Source of the DNA: Pseudomonas sp. BMS12
GTDB taxonomy: Bacteria; Pseudomonadota; Gammaproteobacteria; Pseudomonadales; Pseudomonadaceae
DNA length: 64,000 bases
Direction of reading: 5' to 3'
NCBI RefSeq assembly: GCF_001592875.1
Contig: NZ_LSOF01000013.1
Coordinates: 1 to 64,000, forward strand
Below, piece by piece: positions 23,827-31,985 of this stretch. Under the pieces are notes generated by a model, which was not told where the DNA came from, ran no database searches, and saw nothing but the letters and a program-made list of their open reading frames with translations. Positions within the stretch are counted from its first letter, which is position 1, and the number at the start of each line of letters is the position of its first letter. Both the position numbers and the translations under genes were made by a program.

Positions 23827-23858
23827 TTCGAGTGAGCCGCAATATTTCGAATGAGCCG
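23827..23858 (-). promoter_or_regulatory. Direct repeats upstream of the SDR gene
   Basis: TTCGAGTGAGCCG (23827-23839) and TTCGAATGAGCCG (23846-23858) differ at one base and are 19 bases apart start to start, close to two helical turns. This is the layout of AraC-family operators. They lie 43-75 bases before the SDR start. The rest of 23785-24060 holds nothing else I recognise. Confidence 0.45.
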
Positions 23859-24060
23859 AGCCCCGTCAATCACGCCCGGCCGATTGCCGTGTCGTGAATG
23901 GCGCATGACAGTCTGACTGATGATGCAGTGCAGGCGTTGCGCTCGAATGCGCGGCGAGTTCTTCGGCCACCGCCTGCGTGCTCGGACCTGTGTCGATGAC
24001 ACCGGCGGGAGAAAGAGATGCAGCCAGGCGGCGCACCGAGCAGTGCGCCGCCGCTTGGCC

Positions 24061-25020
24061 TTAGTGGAACGGAAAGAAGTAGTTCATCCAGGAGGCCATG
24101 CGCAGAAGGATCTTGCGCATGATGGCGACGTGGTGGAAGTGCTTGGTGTAGATGGCGGATTGGGCATAGGCGCCGCCGGGAAGCTGCTCGCGATAGGCGT
24201 CGAAGTCCGGGTCGGTGATGTCCAGCACCACTGGCACGCGCCCGGCCGGTGGCGAGCCGGTGAAGCTGACCAGGTTGCCATTCGGTTGCAGCTCACCTTC
24301 GCCGATCACCGGCAATACCTGGCGCACCTTGGCCGCGAATACCTGCCCGGGCAGGCTGTCGAAGGCGACTTCGGCCTCTTCGCCGACCAGCAGGCGCAAC
24401 TGACTGTTCTGGCGCATCCAGGCGACGATGAAATAGTTTTCCTGCGGTACGAAGACCATGGCCGGCCGCAGTGGCAACTTCACCGCACGCACACCGGGGC
24501 GCAGGAACACCTGGATCACCATGCCGTCCGAGGGGGCCTTGACCACGGTACTGTCCAGGTCGAACTGGGCGATGTTCAGTTGTGCCTGCAGATCGTCGAC
24601 GCGGGCGTTGGCCTGGTCGAGATCGCGACGGTTGCCCAGGTTACGCTGGGCCAGGGTGGCGGCCCTGTACTGGTCGGCCTTGGCCGAGATCAGTTGGGCC
24701 TTGATCGATTTGACCTTGTTTTCGAAGGGGGTCGGGTCGATGCGGAACAGCACCTCGCCCTGTTTGACCTGCTGATTGGCCCGAATCGGCACCTCGATCA
24801 CCTGGCCGCTGACCGAGGGCACGATCGGCGTGGTGATGAAGTAGCTGCGGGTCACCTCCGAGTAGGGGTGGTTGTAGTTCATCAGGAACACGAGCGTGCC
24901 GACCAGCACCACGCCACCCAGTGCAGCCGTGGGCACCGACCATTTGTTCAGCGGAATCTTGAAGACCTTGAATACGACTACACAGACGGCGGCGTAGGTC
25001 AGAAGCAGCAAGAGATCCAT
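24061..25020 (-). CDS. HlyD-family membrane fusion protein, YiaV-like
   Basis: A 319-residue periplasmic adaptor anchored in the inner membrane. Two N-terminal hydrophobic segments (about 1-20 and 32-50) are followed by a lipoyl half-motif (PSVSGQVIEVPIRANQQVKQGEVLFRID, in which this stretch spans about 67-95), a coiled coil at about 95-155 and a second lipoyl half (VVKAPSDGMVIQVFLRPG). Such proteins link an inner-membrane partner to export or envelope maintenance; no pump gene is adjacent. It starts one base after the stop of the DUF3302 gene, the YiaW-YiaV pairing known from E. coli. Confidence 0.88.
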   Translation of the reverse strand: MDLLLLLTYAAVCVVVFKVFKIPLNKWSVPTAALGGVVLVGTLVFLMNYNHPYSEVTRSYFITTPIVPSVSGQVIEVPIRANQQVKQGEVLFRIDPTPFENKVKSIKAQLISAKADQYRAATLAQRNLGNRRDLDQANARVDDLQAQLNIAQFDLDSTVVKAPSDGMVIQVFLRPGVRAVKLPLRPAMVFVPQENYFIVAWMRQNSQLRLLVGEEAEVAFDSLPGQVFAAKVRQVLPVIGEGELQPNGNLVSFTGSPPAGRVPVVLDITDPDFDAYREQLPGGAYAQSAIYTKHFHHVAIMRKILLRMASWMNYFFPFH

Positions 25021-25021
25021 A

Positions 25022-25408
25022 TCAGTGCTCCTGTTTCGAGTCGGTCGGAGTTGGCAGTTCGGGCGGCGGCGCCGATACGGCCTCTGGCGTGCGGCTGGCG
25101 TGCAGGGCCGCTTTCAGTTCGGCGACTTCACGCTCCAGGGCCGCGAGACGGCCTTCGTCCAGTTCGGCCTTGTGGGCGCCGAAGCCCCAACCACGATCCT
25201 CGCGATACAGGGTTGCCCAGATCCACAGGAAGGGCCACAGCACGTGCAGGGTAAACAGGCTGATCCAGCCCGCCACATGAATGGCGTCCTGTTGCGGATG
25301 GTTACGGTGCTTGGCGATTTCATAGGGAATGTCATGAATCGCGATGATGCCGTAGAACAGCACCAGTGCCACGATGACCAGAATGGCCAGGGCGACGTAG
25401 TCGAGCAT
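25022..25408 (-). CDS. DUF3302 inner-membrane protein, YiaW-like
   Basis: A 128-residue protein with two membrane segments (MLDYVALAILVIVALVLFYG at 1-20 and about 46-68) and a cytoplasmic tail containing a short coiled coil (LAALEREVAELKAALH). The conserved segment IAIHDIPYEIAKHRNHPQ between the segments matches YiaW/DUF3302. Function is unknown. It is upstream of and coupled to the HlyD-like gene, and the two are presumably one membrane complex. Confidence 0.85.
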   Translation of the reverse strand: MLDYVALAILVIVALVLFYGIIAIHDIPYEIAKHRNHPQQDAIHVAGWISLFTLHVLWPFLWIWATLYREDRGWGFGAHKAELDEGRLAALEREVAELKAALHASRTPEAVSAPPPELPTPTDSKQEH

Positions 25409-25601
25409 GTAACCTCCGCATCCGTTGCTTGTCGATGTCGCAGCTAAGACTAGCAGCGCGCGGTTGGCCTGCGTACGAAAAGCCTGGGCCAGGGCGCTGC
25501 GGCAGGCGGGGCCACGAACGGTCGTCTGCCAGGCGCAGACCGGCCAGGTGTTGTAAGGTCGGAGGCGCTAACCGTTCATGGATCACGCGAAAGGAATCAC
25601 T

Positions 25602-26081
25602 ATGCGCTCGTACGGTTTCATGTCTTTGCTACTGCTCTTTCTGGCGCCGCTGCAGGCTGCCGAACGCGACCCGAACGAGGTTGTCAGTGCCGCCCGCCAG
25701 GACCCGGCGGTATCGGCGGCAGTCGACCAGGCCCAGGCCGGCCTGGCCGGCTTCCTCGAACTGGCCGCCGCGCCACCTGCCGGAACCAGCGGTTTCAAGG
25801 TTCAGGTCATGGTGATCGATGACCAGGGCATCGAGACCTTCTGGGTGACGCCTTTCCATACGCTCGGGGATGGCTTCGTGGGCGTGGTGGCCAACGAGCC
25901 GCGCATCGTCAGGAGCGTGGTCTGGGGCCAGCAACTGCGCTTCACGCGTGAGCAGATCACCGACTGGGGGTATCTGCGCAACGGACGCCAGGTCGGCAAC
26001 TTCACCATCTGCGCCCTGTTCAAGAACATGCCCGCCGAGCAGGTGGAGTTCTACCGCACCCAGCACGGCTTCGACTGCTGA
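25602..26081 (+). CDS. Exported DUF2314 (YegJ-like) protein
   Basis: A 159-residue protein with a signal peptide (MRSYGFMSLLLLFLAPLQAAE) and a DUF2314 domain recognised by the pattern ...ETFWVTPF...GDGFVGVVANEP...ITDWGYLRNGRQVGNFT. The family is widespread and uncharacterised. The frame opens at 25578; ATG 25602 is chosen because AAAGGAAT precedes it and the signal peptide starts there. It stands alone, 193 bases from the divergent YiaW-like gene. Confidence 0.8.
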   Translation: MRSYGFMSLLLLFLAPLQAAERDPNEVVSAARQDPAVSAAVDQAQAGLAGFLELAAAPPAGTSGFKVQVMVIDDQGIETFWVTPFHTLGDGFVGVVANEPRIVRSVVWGQQLRFTREQITDWGYLRNGRQVGNFTICALFKNMPAEQVEFYRTQHGFDC

Positions 26082-26197
26082 GACGGGGCGGACGTGAGCG
26101 TGCGTGCCTGCGCCGGCCCGCAGTGGCAAGCGAGGGTGCGACGCCCTGTCAGCTGCGCGCGCCATGAGCTCTGGCTAGACTGCGCGGCAACCGAAGG

Positions 26198-26563
26198 ATG
26201 CCCGCCCTGAACCCACTCAGCCGTAACTTCCGCGATTGGCTCTACGCCTTTGCCCTGGTGGGCATGCTCCTGCGCGTGAGCATGCCGCTGTGGGCGCTGC
26301 CGCAGATGGGCGAGGGCGGCTTCATGCTCATGTGTGGCTCGCAGGGCGTGCAGTGGCAGCTCGGCGAGGATGGTCAGGTTGCCTCGCAGCAACTGCCCTG
26401 CGCCCAGTGCGGCGCCCATGTGGCCAGCCTGCAGAGCTTTCCCTTCACCCCGCCCGCCCCGCCGGTGGCACCGTCGCAGCGGCCGCGTTTCGCCGAAGTA
26501 CTCAGTCTTCACCCACCGTTCCTGGTCGCGCCGCCTGGCAGGGCGCCTCCGCAGCTTTCCTGA
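26198..26563 (+). CDS. DUF2946-like small protein linked to OprC
   Basis: A 121-residue protein with one N-terminal hydrophobic segment (about 12-33), a CxxC pair in QLPCAQCGAH near 68-71, and a proline-rich C-terminal half. This is the layout of the DUF2946 proteins often found beside copper outer-membrane receptors. A role in periplasmic copper handling is inferred from context. The GGATG at the start leaves little room for a ribosome binding site, so the true start is uncertain. It ends 60 bases before oprC and is probably co-transcribed. Confidence 0.65.
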   Translation: MPALNPLSRNFRDWLYAFALVGMLLRVSMPLWALPQMGEGGFMLMCGSQGVQWQLGEDGQVASQQLPCAQCGAHVASLQSFPFTPPAPPVAPSQRPRFAEVLSLHPPFLVAPPGRAPPQLS

Positions 26564-26623
26564 ATCCGCATCACTCGCCCTCTGCGCGAGGGCATAGCGC
26601 TGTCTCATATTTCAGGAAACATC

Positions 26624-28714
26624 ATGACTGCATCCGTTTTCGCGTCGGCGCGTGCCGGCCGCCTGCCTTTCATTCTCTCCGCCCTGAGCCTGGCCATCAG
26701 CGCTCCACTCTGCGCCGCAGAGCTCGCCGATGCCGAGCTGGCGCCTACGGTGATCACCGCCGTGCAGCAGAGTTCGCCGCTGACCGTGATCGCCGATCCC
26801 AAGGACGCGCGCCAGCCGGTGCCGGCCAGCGATGCCAGCGACTATCTGAAGACCATTCCCGGCTTCTCCGCCATTCGCAGCGGCGGCACCAATGGCGACA
26901 CGGTGCTGCGCGGCATGTTCGGCTCGCGCATCAACCTGCGCGCCAATGGCGGCATGATGCTCGGCGCCTGCCCCTACCGCATGGATGCGCCTAGCTCCTA
27001 CATCTCGCCGGAAACCTACGACAAGCTGACCGTGATCAAGGGCCCGCAGACTGTGCTCTGGGGGCCGGGTGCCTCGGCCGGTACCGTGTTGTTCGAGCGT
27101 GAACCGGAGCGTTTCGGTGAGCTCGGCAGCCGCCTGAATGCCAGCCTGCTGGCCGGCTCCAACGGCCGTTTCGACAAGGTGCTGGATGGCGCCGTCGGCG
27201 GCGAGCAGGGCTACCTGCGTTTCGTCGGCAACCAGGCGCAGTCCGACGACTATGAGGATGGCGACGGCGATACGGTGCCGTCGCGCTGGAAGAAGTGGAA
27301 CGGTGATCTCGCCATCGGCTGGACGCCGGATGCCGACACCCTGCTCGAGTTCACCGCCGGCAAGGGCGATGGCGAAGCGCGCTACGCCGGGCGTGGCATG
27401 GACGGTGCGCAGTTCGAGCGCGAGAGCCTCGGCCTGCGGTTCGAGAAGAGCAACTTGGGCGGCGTGCTGGATAAGGTCGAGGCACAGGTCTACTACAACT
27501 ACGCCGACCACATCATGGACAACTTCAGCCTGCGCGAGCCCGACCCGAGCAGCATGATGCCCATGCCGATGGCCTCGCAGGTCGACCGACGGACCCTCGG
27601 CGGGCGCTTCGCCGCCACCTTCAAGTGGACCGAGGTGGAACTGGTCGCCGGCGTCGACGCGCTGCGCAGCGAGCACCGCTGGCGCAATTCCGACTACGAC
27701 ATGATGACCGATACCTACCGCGACACCGACCAGTTCGCCTGGGACAAGGACGCGGTCAGCCACAACTACGGCGCCTTCGCCGAAGCCACCTGGTATCTGG
27801 CCGAACGCAATCGCCTGATCGGCGGTGCGCGCCTGGACCGCGCCACCACCAAGGATTACCGCACCAGCGCCTGGAGCGGCATGATGCAGGTGGCCAACCC
27901 TACCGAGGGCGAGACCCGTGCCGACACCCTGCCCAGCGGCTTCGTCCGCTACGAGCACGACCTGGCCGACTCGCCGGCCACGCTCTACGCCGGTATCGGT
28001 CATGTGCAGCGCTTCCCCGATTACTGGGAGCTGTTCTCCGCAGAGGCCGGCCCTGCCGACAGCGTCAACGCCTTCGACGGGATCAAGCCGGAGAAGACCA
28101 CCCAGCTCGACTTCGGCGTGCAATACCAGGGCGCCGACCTGCAGGCCTGGGCCTCCGGCTACGTCGGCCAGGTACGCGACTACATCCTGTTCAGCTACAG
28201 CACCGACATGATGGGCATGCGCAGCTCCCAGGCCGACAACATCGACGCACGCATCATGGGCGGCGAGCTGGGCGTGGCCTACGACCTCACCGACAACTGG
28301 AAGACCGACGCCACCCTGGCCTACGCCTGGGGCAAGAACAGCAGCGATGGCGAAGCATTGCCGCAGATGCCGCCGCTGGAAACGCGCCTGGGCCTGAGCT
28401 ATGCGCGCGATGCCTGGAGCGCCGGTGCCCTGTGGCGCGTGGTGGCCGAGCAGGGCCGTGTGGCCGAGGGCAAGGGCAACGTGGTCGGCCAGGATCTGGG
28501 CAACAGCGCGGGCTTCGCCGTGTTCTCCCTCAACGGCGCGTACCGGGTCAACGAGCACCTCAAGCTCAGCGCCGGCGTCGACAACCTGTTCGACAAGGAC
28601 TACGCCGAGCACCTCAATCTGGCCGGCGACGCCGGCTTCGGCTATCCGGCCGATCCGGTGGCCATCGACGAGCCGGGGCGGACCTTGTGGAGCAAGGTCG
28701 ACATCGCCTTCTGA
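26624..28714 (+). CDS. oprC: TonB-dependent copper receptor OprC
   Basis: A 696-residue outer-membrane receptor: signal peptide (about 1-31), plug domain to about 160 and a 22-strand barrel ending in aromatic KVDIAF. P. aeruginosa OprC binds copper through a CxxxM and HxM pair; here C116-P-Y-R-M120 and H296-I-M298 keep the same 180-residue spacing between the Cys and the His. The plug motif KLTVIKGPQTVLWGPGASAG is typical. A second Met-rich loop, SSMMPMPM, is near 315. It follows the DUF2946-like gene. Confidence 0.95.
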   Translation: MTASVFASARAGRLPFILSALSLAISAPLCAAELADAELAPTVITAVQQSSPLTVIADPKDARQPVPASDASDYLKTIPGFSAIRSGGTNGDTVLRGMFGSRINLRANGGMMLGACPYRMDAPSSYISPETYDKLTVIKGPQTVLWGPGASAGTVLFEREPERFGELGSRLNASLLAGSNGRFDKVLDGAVGGEQGYLRFVGNQAQSDDYEDGDGDTVPSRWKKWNGDLAIGWTPDADTLLEFTAGKGDGEARYAGRGMDGAQFERESLGLRFEKSNLGGVLDKVEAQVYYNYADHIMDNFSLREPDPSSMMPMPMASQVDRRTLGGRFAATFKWTEVELVAGVDALRSEHRWRNSDYDMMTDTYRDTDQFAWDKDAVSHNYGAFAEATWYLAERNRLIGGARLDRATTKDYRTSAWSGMMQVANPTEGETRADTLPSGFVRYEHDLADSPATLYAGIGHVQRFPDYWELFSAEAGPADSVNAFDGIKPEKTTQLDFGVQYQGADLQAWASGYVGQVRDYILFSYSTDMMGMRSSQADNIDARIMGGELGVAYDLTDNWKTDATLAYAWGKNSSDGEALPQMPPLETRLGLSYARDAWSAGALWRVVAEQGRVAEGKGNVVGQDLGNSAGFAVFSLNGAYRVNEHLKLSAGVDNLFDKDYAEHLNLAGDAGFGYPADPVAIDEPGRTLWSKVDIAF

Positions 28715-28720
28715 GTCGTA

Positions 28721-28750
28721 CAGAGCCCGCCACCCGGCGGGCTCTGTCTT
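28721..28750 (+). terminator. Terminator after oprC
   Basis: A perfect 11-bp stem CAGAGCCCGCC (28721-28731) / GGCGGGCTCTG (28736-28746), loop ACCC, tail TCTTTC. Confidence 0.8.
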
Positions 28751-28871
28751 TCAGCTCCAGCCGAGCCTTGACCGTTGTCGGGTGCTTCGCTGGCCGTTTG
28801 GGACCTCATGCGCCGCACGGGGCTGCTCTAGTGTGTCGCCATCGAGACGAGTCGACATCGGGGAGGCGATT

Positions 28872-29258
28872 ATGCAGGCAGGGCAGGGCAGCGGCTGGCG
28901 TGGCCGGGCCATGGTGCTGGGGCTGTGCGCAGTGCTGGCGGGATGTGGCGAGGAGGAGGGGGCGCCACTGCAGGCCGTGGATCTGCAGGCGCTGCCAGCG
29001 GATGCGGCGCTGGCGCAGTTGTATATCCATAGTTGCCAGCAGTGCCATGCCGATCCGGCTGCCGGCGCGCCGCTGGTCGGCGATAGTGTTGCCTGGTCGC
29101 CGCGACTGGACAAGGGCCTGGATACGCTGCTGGAGCACAGCATCAACGGTTTCCAGGGCATGCCGCCGATGGGCCTGTGCATGCAGTGCTCCGAAGCGGA
29201 GTTCCGTGGCTTGATCGCCTTCATGGCGTCTCCGGCGAAGCCCGCGGAGGAGGACTGA
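28872..29258 (+). CDS. c5-type cytochrome lipoprotein
   Basis: A 128-residue lipoprotein: signal sequence with lipobox LAGC (C25), then a monohaem c domain with C55-Q-Q-C58-H59, axial ligand probably M97 in GMPPMG and the C103/C106 pair (GLCMQC) that is typical of cytochrome c5. It would shuttle electrons in the periplasm while tethered to a membrane. The frame is open from 28401 inside oprC; ATG 28872 after GGGAGGCGATT is the real start. It ends one base before the flavoprotein gene, pointing to a shared redox reaction. Confidence 0.9.
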   Translation: MQAGQGSGWRGRAMVLGLCAVLAGCGEEEGAPLQAVDLQALPADAALAQLYIHSCQQCHADPAAGAPLVGDSVAWSPRLDKGLDTLLEHSINGFQGMPPMGLCMQCSEAEFRGLIAFMASPAKPAEED

Positions 29259-29259
29259 T

Positions 29260-30654
29260 ATGGGCCAGCCATTCACCCGTCGCCAGTTGTTGCAGCGCGC
29301 CAGCCTGCTGGGCGCCTGCCTGGCCCTGCCCGGCCGTTCGCTATGGGCGGAAACGGCGCCCGCGACGCGACCCATACCCTGGCGCAACTGGTCCGGTGCG
29401 CAGAGCTGCCTGCCGCTGGAACGGCTGGCGCCGACCAATCTGGACGAGCTGATCCAGGCCATCCGCCAGGCACCGGGCAAGATCCGTCCGGTCGGCTCTG
29501 GACACTCCTTCAGTGCGCTGGTGCCCACCGATGGCACGCTGCTTTCGCTCAGCCATTTTTCCGGGCTGCTGGAGCACGATGCCCGAACGCTGCAGGCCGA
29601 GTTTGGCGGTGGCACGCCGATGGCGCAGATGGGCGAACCGCTCAAGGCGGTCGGCCAGGCTCTGATCAACATGGCCGATATCGACTACCAGACCCTGGCC
29701 GGCGCGATCGCCACGTCGACCCATGGCACCGGCATCGGCTTCGGCTCCTATTCCTCCCAGGTCTGTGGCTTGCAACTGGTCAGCGCCAGTGGCGAGGTAC
29801 TCGACTGCAGCCGCGAGCACAATTCCGCACTGTTCGACGCGGCGCGGGTGTCGCTTGGCGCACTGGGGCTAGTGACCCGCGTGCGCCTGCAGAACCGTGG
29901 CGCCTACCGGCTGCGCGAGCGCCAGTGGATCGCCAGGACCGAAGAGCTGCTGGAGGATGTCGACAACCTCAAGCGCGACAACCAGCACTGGGAAATGCTG
30001 GTCGTCACCCACTCCGACTATGCCCTGGCCGTGGCCCTGAACGAGACCGAGGACCCGGCCACGCCGCCGCTGTCGCCGGAAGAGGAGGGCGGCAACGGTT
30101 TCATCGATCTGATCGAGGGGCTGGACAAGCACCTGAGCGACTATCCAGACCTGCGCCGCAGCCTGCTGAACAACATGCGCCACCTGGCCAGTTTCGAGGA
30201 GCGGGTAGACGACTCCTACGAGGTCTTCGCCAATGTGCGCAACGTGCGCTTCAACGAGATGGAGTACTCGGTGCCGGCCGAGCATGGCCCGGCCTGCCTG
30301 CGCGAGATCATCAAGCGCATCGACGACGGCAACCTGCGCACCTGGTTTCCCATCGAGTACCGCTACGTGCAGGCCGACGACATTCCCCTGAGCATGTTCG
30401 AGGGGCGCGACAGCTGTGCGATCTCGGTGCACCAGCACTATGCGATGGATCATCACAACTTCTTCGCCGCCATCGAGCCGATCTTCTGGAAGTACCAGGG
30501 GCGGCCGCACTGGGGCAAGTTGCACAGCCTGGGCGCGCGCCAGCTGCAGGCGCTGTATCCGCGCTGGAAGGAATTCACCGAGGTGCGCCAGGCGCTGGAC
30601 CCGCAGGGGCGCTTCGTCAACGCGCACCTGGCCGGCCTGTTCGGCCTGGCCTGA
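29260..30654 (+). CDS. Tat-exported FAD lactone oxidase-like flavoprotein
   Basis: A 464-residue protein of the aldonolactone oxidase family. The N-terminus has a twin-arginine-like signal (TRRQLLQRASLLGACLALPG). The FAD_binding_4 domain (about 45-215) has GSGHSF at 79-84, whose H82 aligns with the residue that carries FAD covalently in family members, and STHGTGIG further on. The C-terminal D-arabinono-lactone oxidase domain ends with HWGKLHSLG. Relatives oxidise sugar lactones with oxygen or cytochrome c. The adjacent cytochrome suggests electrons go to it. The substrate is unknown. Confidence 0.85.
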   Translation: MGQPFTRRQLLQRASLLGACLALPGRSLWAETAPATRPIPWRNWSGAQSCLPLERLAPTNLDELIQAIRQAPGKIRPVGSGHSFSALVPTDGTLLSLSHFSGLLEHDARTLQAEFGGGTPMAQMGEPLKAVGQALINMADIDYQTLAGAIATSTHGTGIGFGSYSSQVCGLQLVSASGEVLDCSREHNSALFDAARVSLGALGLVTRVRLQNRGAYRLRERQWIARTEELLEDVDNLKRDNQHWEMLVVTHSDYALAVALNETEDPATPPLSPEEEGGNGFIDLIEGLDKHLSDYPDLRRSLLNNMRHLASFEERVDDSYEVFANVRNVRFNEMEYSVPAEHGPACLREIIKRIDDGNLRTWFPIEYRYVQADDIPLSMFEGRDSCAISVHQHYAMDHHNFFAAIEPIFWKYQGRPHWGKLHSLGARQLQALYPRWKEFTEVRQALDPQGRFVNAHLAGLFGLA

Positions 30655-30663
30655 GGAGTGACG

Positions 30664-31941
30664 ATGAAACGACGTTCTTTCGTACTGGCCGGGCTCGGCA
30701 CCGGCGGGCTGCTGGCCGCGGTCGGGCTGCGTCCTGGCGATCATGGCCAGCCGCACGATGCGTACTTCCAGGCCCTGAACCGCGAGCTCAAGGCCAACGG
30801 GCCGATGCGCCCGGCGCTGCTGATCGACCTCGACCGCCTCGACCAGAATATCGAGGTGGTGCGGCAGTTCCTTGAGCGCAGCGGAAAGCACCTGCGCCTG
30901 GTGGAAAAGTCCCTGCCGGCGCCCGACCTGCTGCGCTATATCGGCGAGCGCATCGGTACGCGGCGGCTGATGTCCTTCCACCAGCCGTTTCTCAATCACG
31001 ATGCCCAGGCCTTTCCCGAGTCGGACATCCTGCTCGGCAAACCGCTGCCGGTGCGTTCGGCACAGCTGTTCTATCAACAGCATCGCGGCCCGTTCGACCC
31101 GAGCCGGCAGCTGCAGTGGCTGATCGACACGTCCGAACGCCTGGCTCAGTACCTGGCGCTGGCCCAGGGGGTGGGCACGCGGCTGCGCATCAACATCGAA
31201 CTGGATGTCGGCCTGCATCGCGGCGGCATCGCTGAGGCGCAGGCACTGGCGCCGTTGCTGCAGTTGATCGCCGATAACCCGCAGCACCTGGAGTTTGCCG
31301 GCTTCATGGGGTACGACCCGTTCGTCGGCATGAACCTGCCGGAGCTGCTCGGTACGCCGGAGGAGCTGCTGGCCAAGGTCATGGCGCACTATCAGCGCTG
31401 TGTCGACTTCACCCGCCAGCATTTCCCCGCGCTCTGGCACGAGGGCTTGACCCTGAATACCGCCGGCAGCCCCAGCTACAGCGCCCACGAACGGGAGTCG
31501 CTGAGCAGCGAGGTGTCGATCGGCACCGGCCTGCTCAAGCCCAGCCACTACGACCTGCCGTCGCTGGCCGGGCATGTGCCGGCGGTGTATATCGCCACGC
31601 CGGTGCTCAAGCGTACCGGCGCGTTGCGCCTTCCCGGGCTGGACGACAAGTCCCGCCTGCTGTCCTGGTGGGACGTCAACCAGCGCGAGACCTTCTTCGT
31701 CTATGGCGGCAACTGGCTGGCCGATTTCGCCTCGCCTGCCGGGCTGCAGCTGAGCGGCCTGTTCGGGCGCAGCTCCAACCAGGAGCTGGTCAACGCCTCG
31801 CCGGCGGTGGGCCTGGGCGTGGACGACCAGATATTCCTGCGGCCAACCCAGAGCGAGGCGGTGCTACTGCAGTTCGGCGACCTGCTGGCCGTGCGTGGCG
31901 GGCGGATCGTCGAGCGCTGGCCGGTCTATCAGGAGTCCTGA
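30664..31941 (+). CDS. Tat-exported PLP-fold protein (alanine racemase N-terminal / DSD1 type)
   Basis: A 425-residue protein with a twin-arginine-like signal (MKRRSFVLAGLGTGGLLAAV) and a fold-type III PLP domain: PALLIDLDRLDQNI at about 50-63, the likely PLP lysine K82 in LRLVEKSLPAPDLL and NIELDVGLHRGG. The C-terminal region matches D-threonine aldolase/DSD1-like proteins (LRPTQSEAVLLQFGDLLAVRGG). Family members act on D-amino acids or beta-hydroxy amino acids. Export of a folded PLP enzyme is unusual and fits Tat. A GTG two codons upstream is possible; ATG 30664 has AGGAG at good spacing. Last gene of the three-gene unit. Confidence 0.8.
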   Translation: MKRRSFVLAGLGTGGLLAAVGLRPGDHGQPHDAYFQALNRELKANGPMRPALLIDLDRLDQNIEVVRQFLERSGKHLRLVEKSLPAPDLLRYIGERIGTRRLMSFHQPFLNHDAQAFPESDILLGKPLPVRSAQLFYQQHRGPFDPSRQLQWLIDTSERLAQYLALAQGVGTRLRINIELDVGLHRGGIAEAQALAPLLQLIADNPQHLEFAGFMGYDPFVGMNLPELLGTPEELLAKVMAHYQRCVDFTRQHFPALWHEGLTLNTAGSPSYSAHERESLSSEVSIGTGLLKPSHYDLPSLAGHVPAVYIATPVLKRTGALRLPGLDDKSRLLSWWDVNQRETFFVYGGNWLADFASPAGLQLSGLFGRSSNQELVNASPAVGLGVDDQIFLRPTQSEAVLLQFGDLLAVRGGRIVERWPVYQES

Positions 31942-31985
31942 ACGCCCTTACCCTGGCGAGTCCTGCTGGTGAACCGGCCGACCTG

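Noticed and set aside
26612..28612. 666-codon minus-strand open frame opposite oprC
   Set aside because: Shadow of the oprC reading frame; the oprC product has a full set of receptor motifs.
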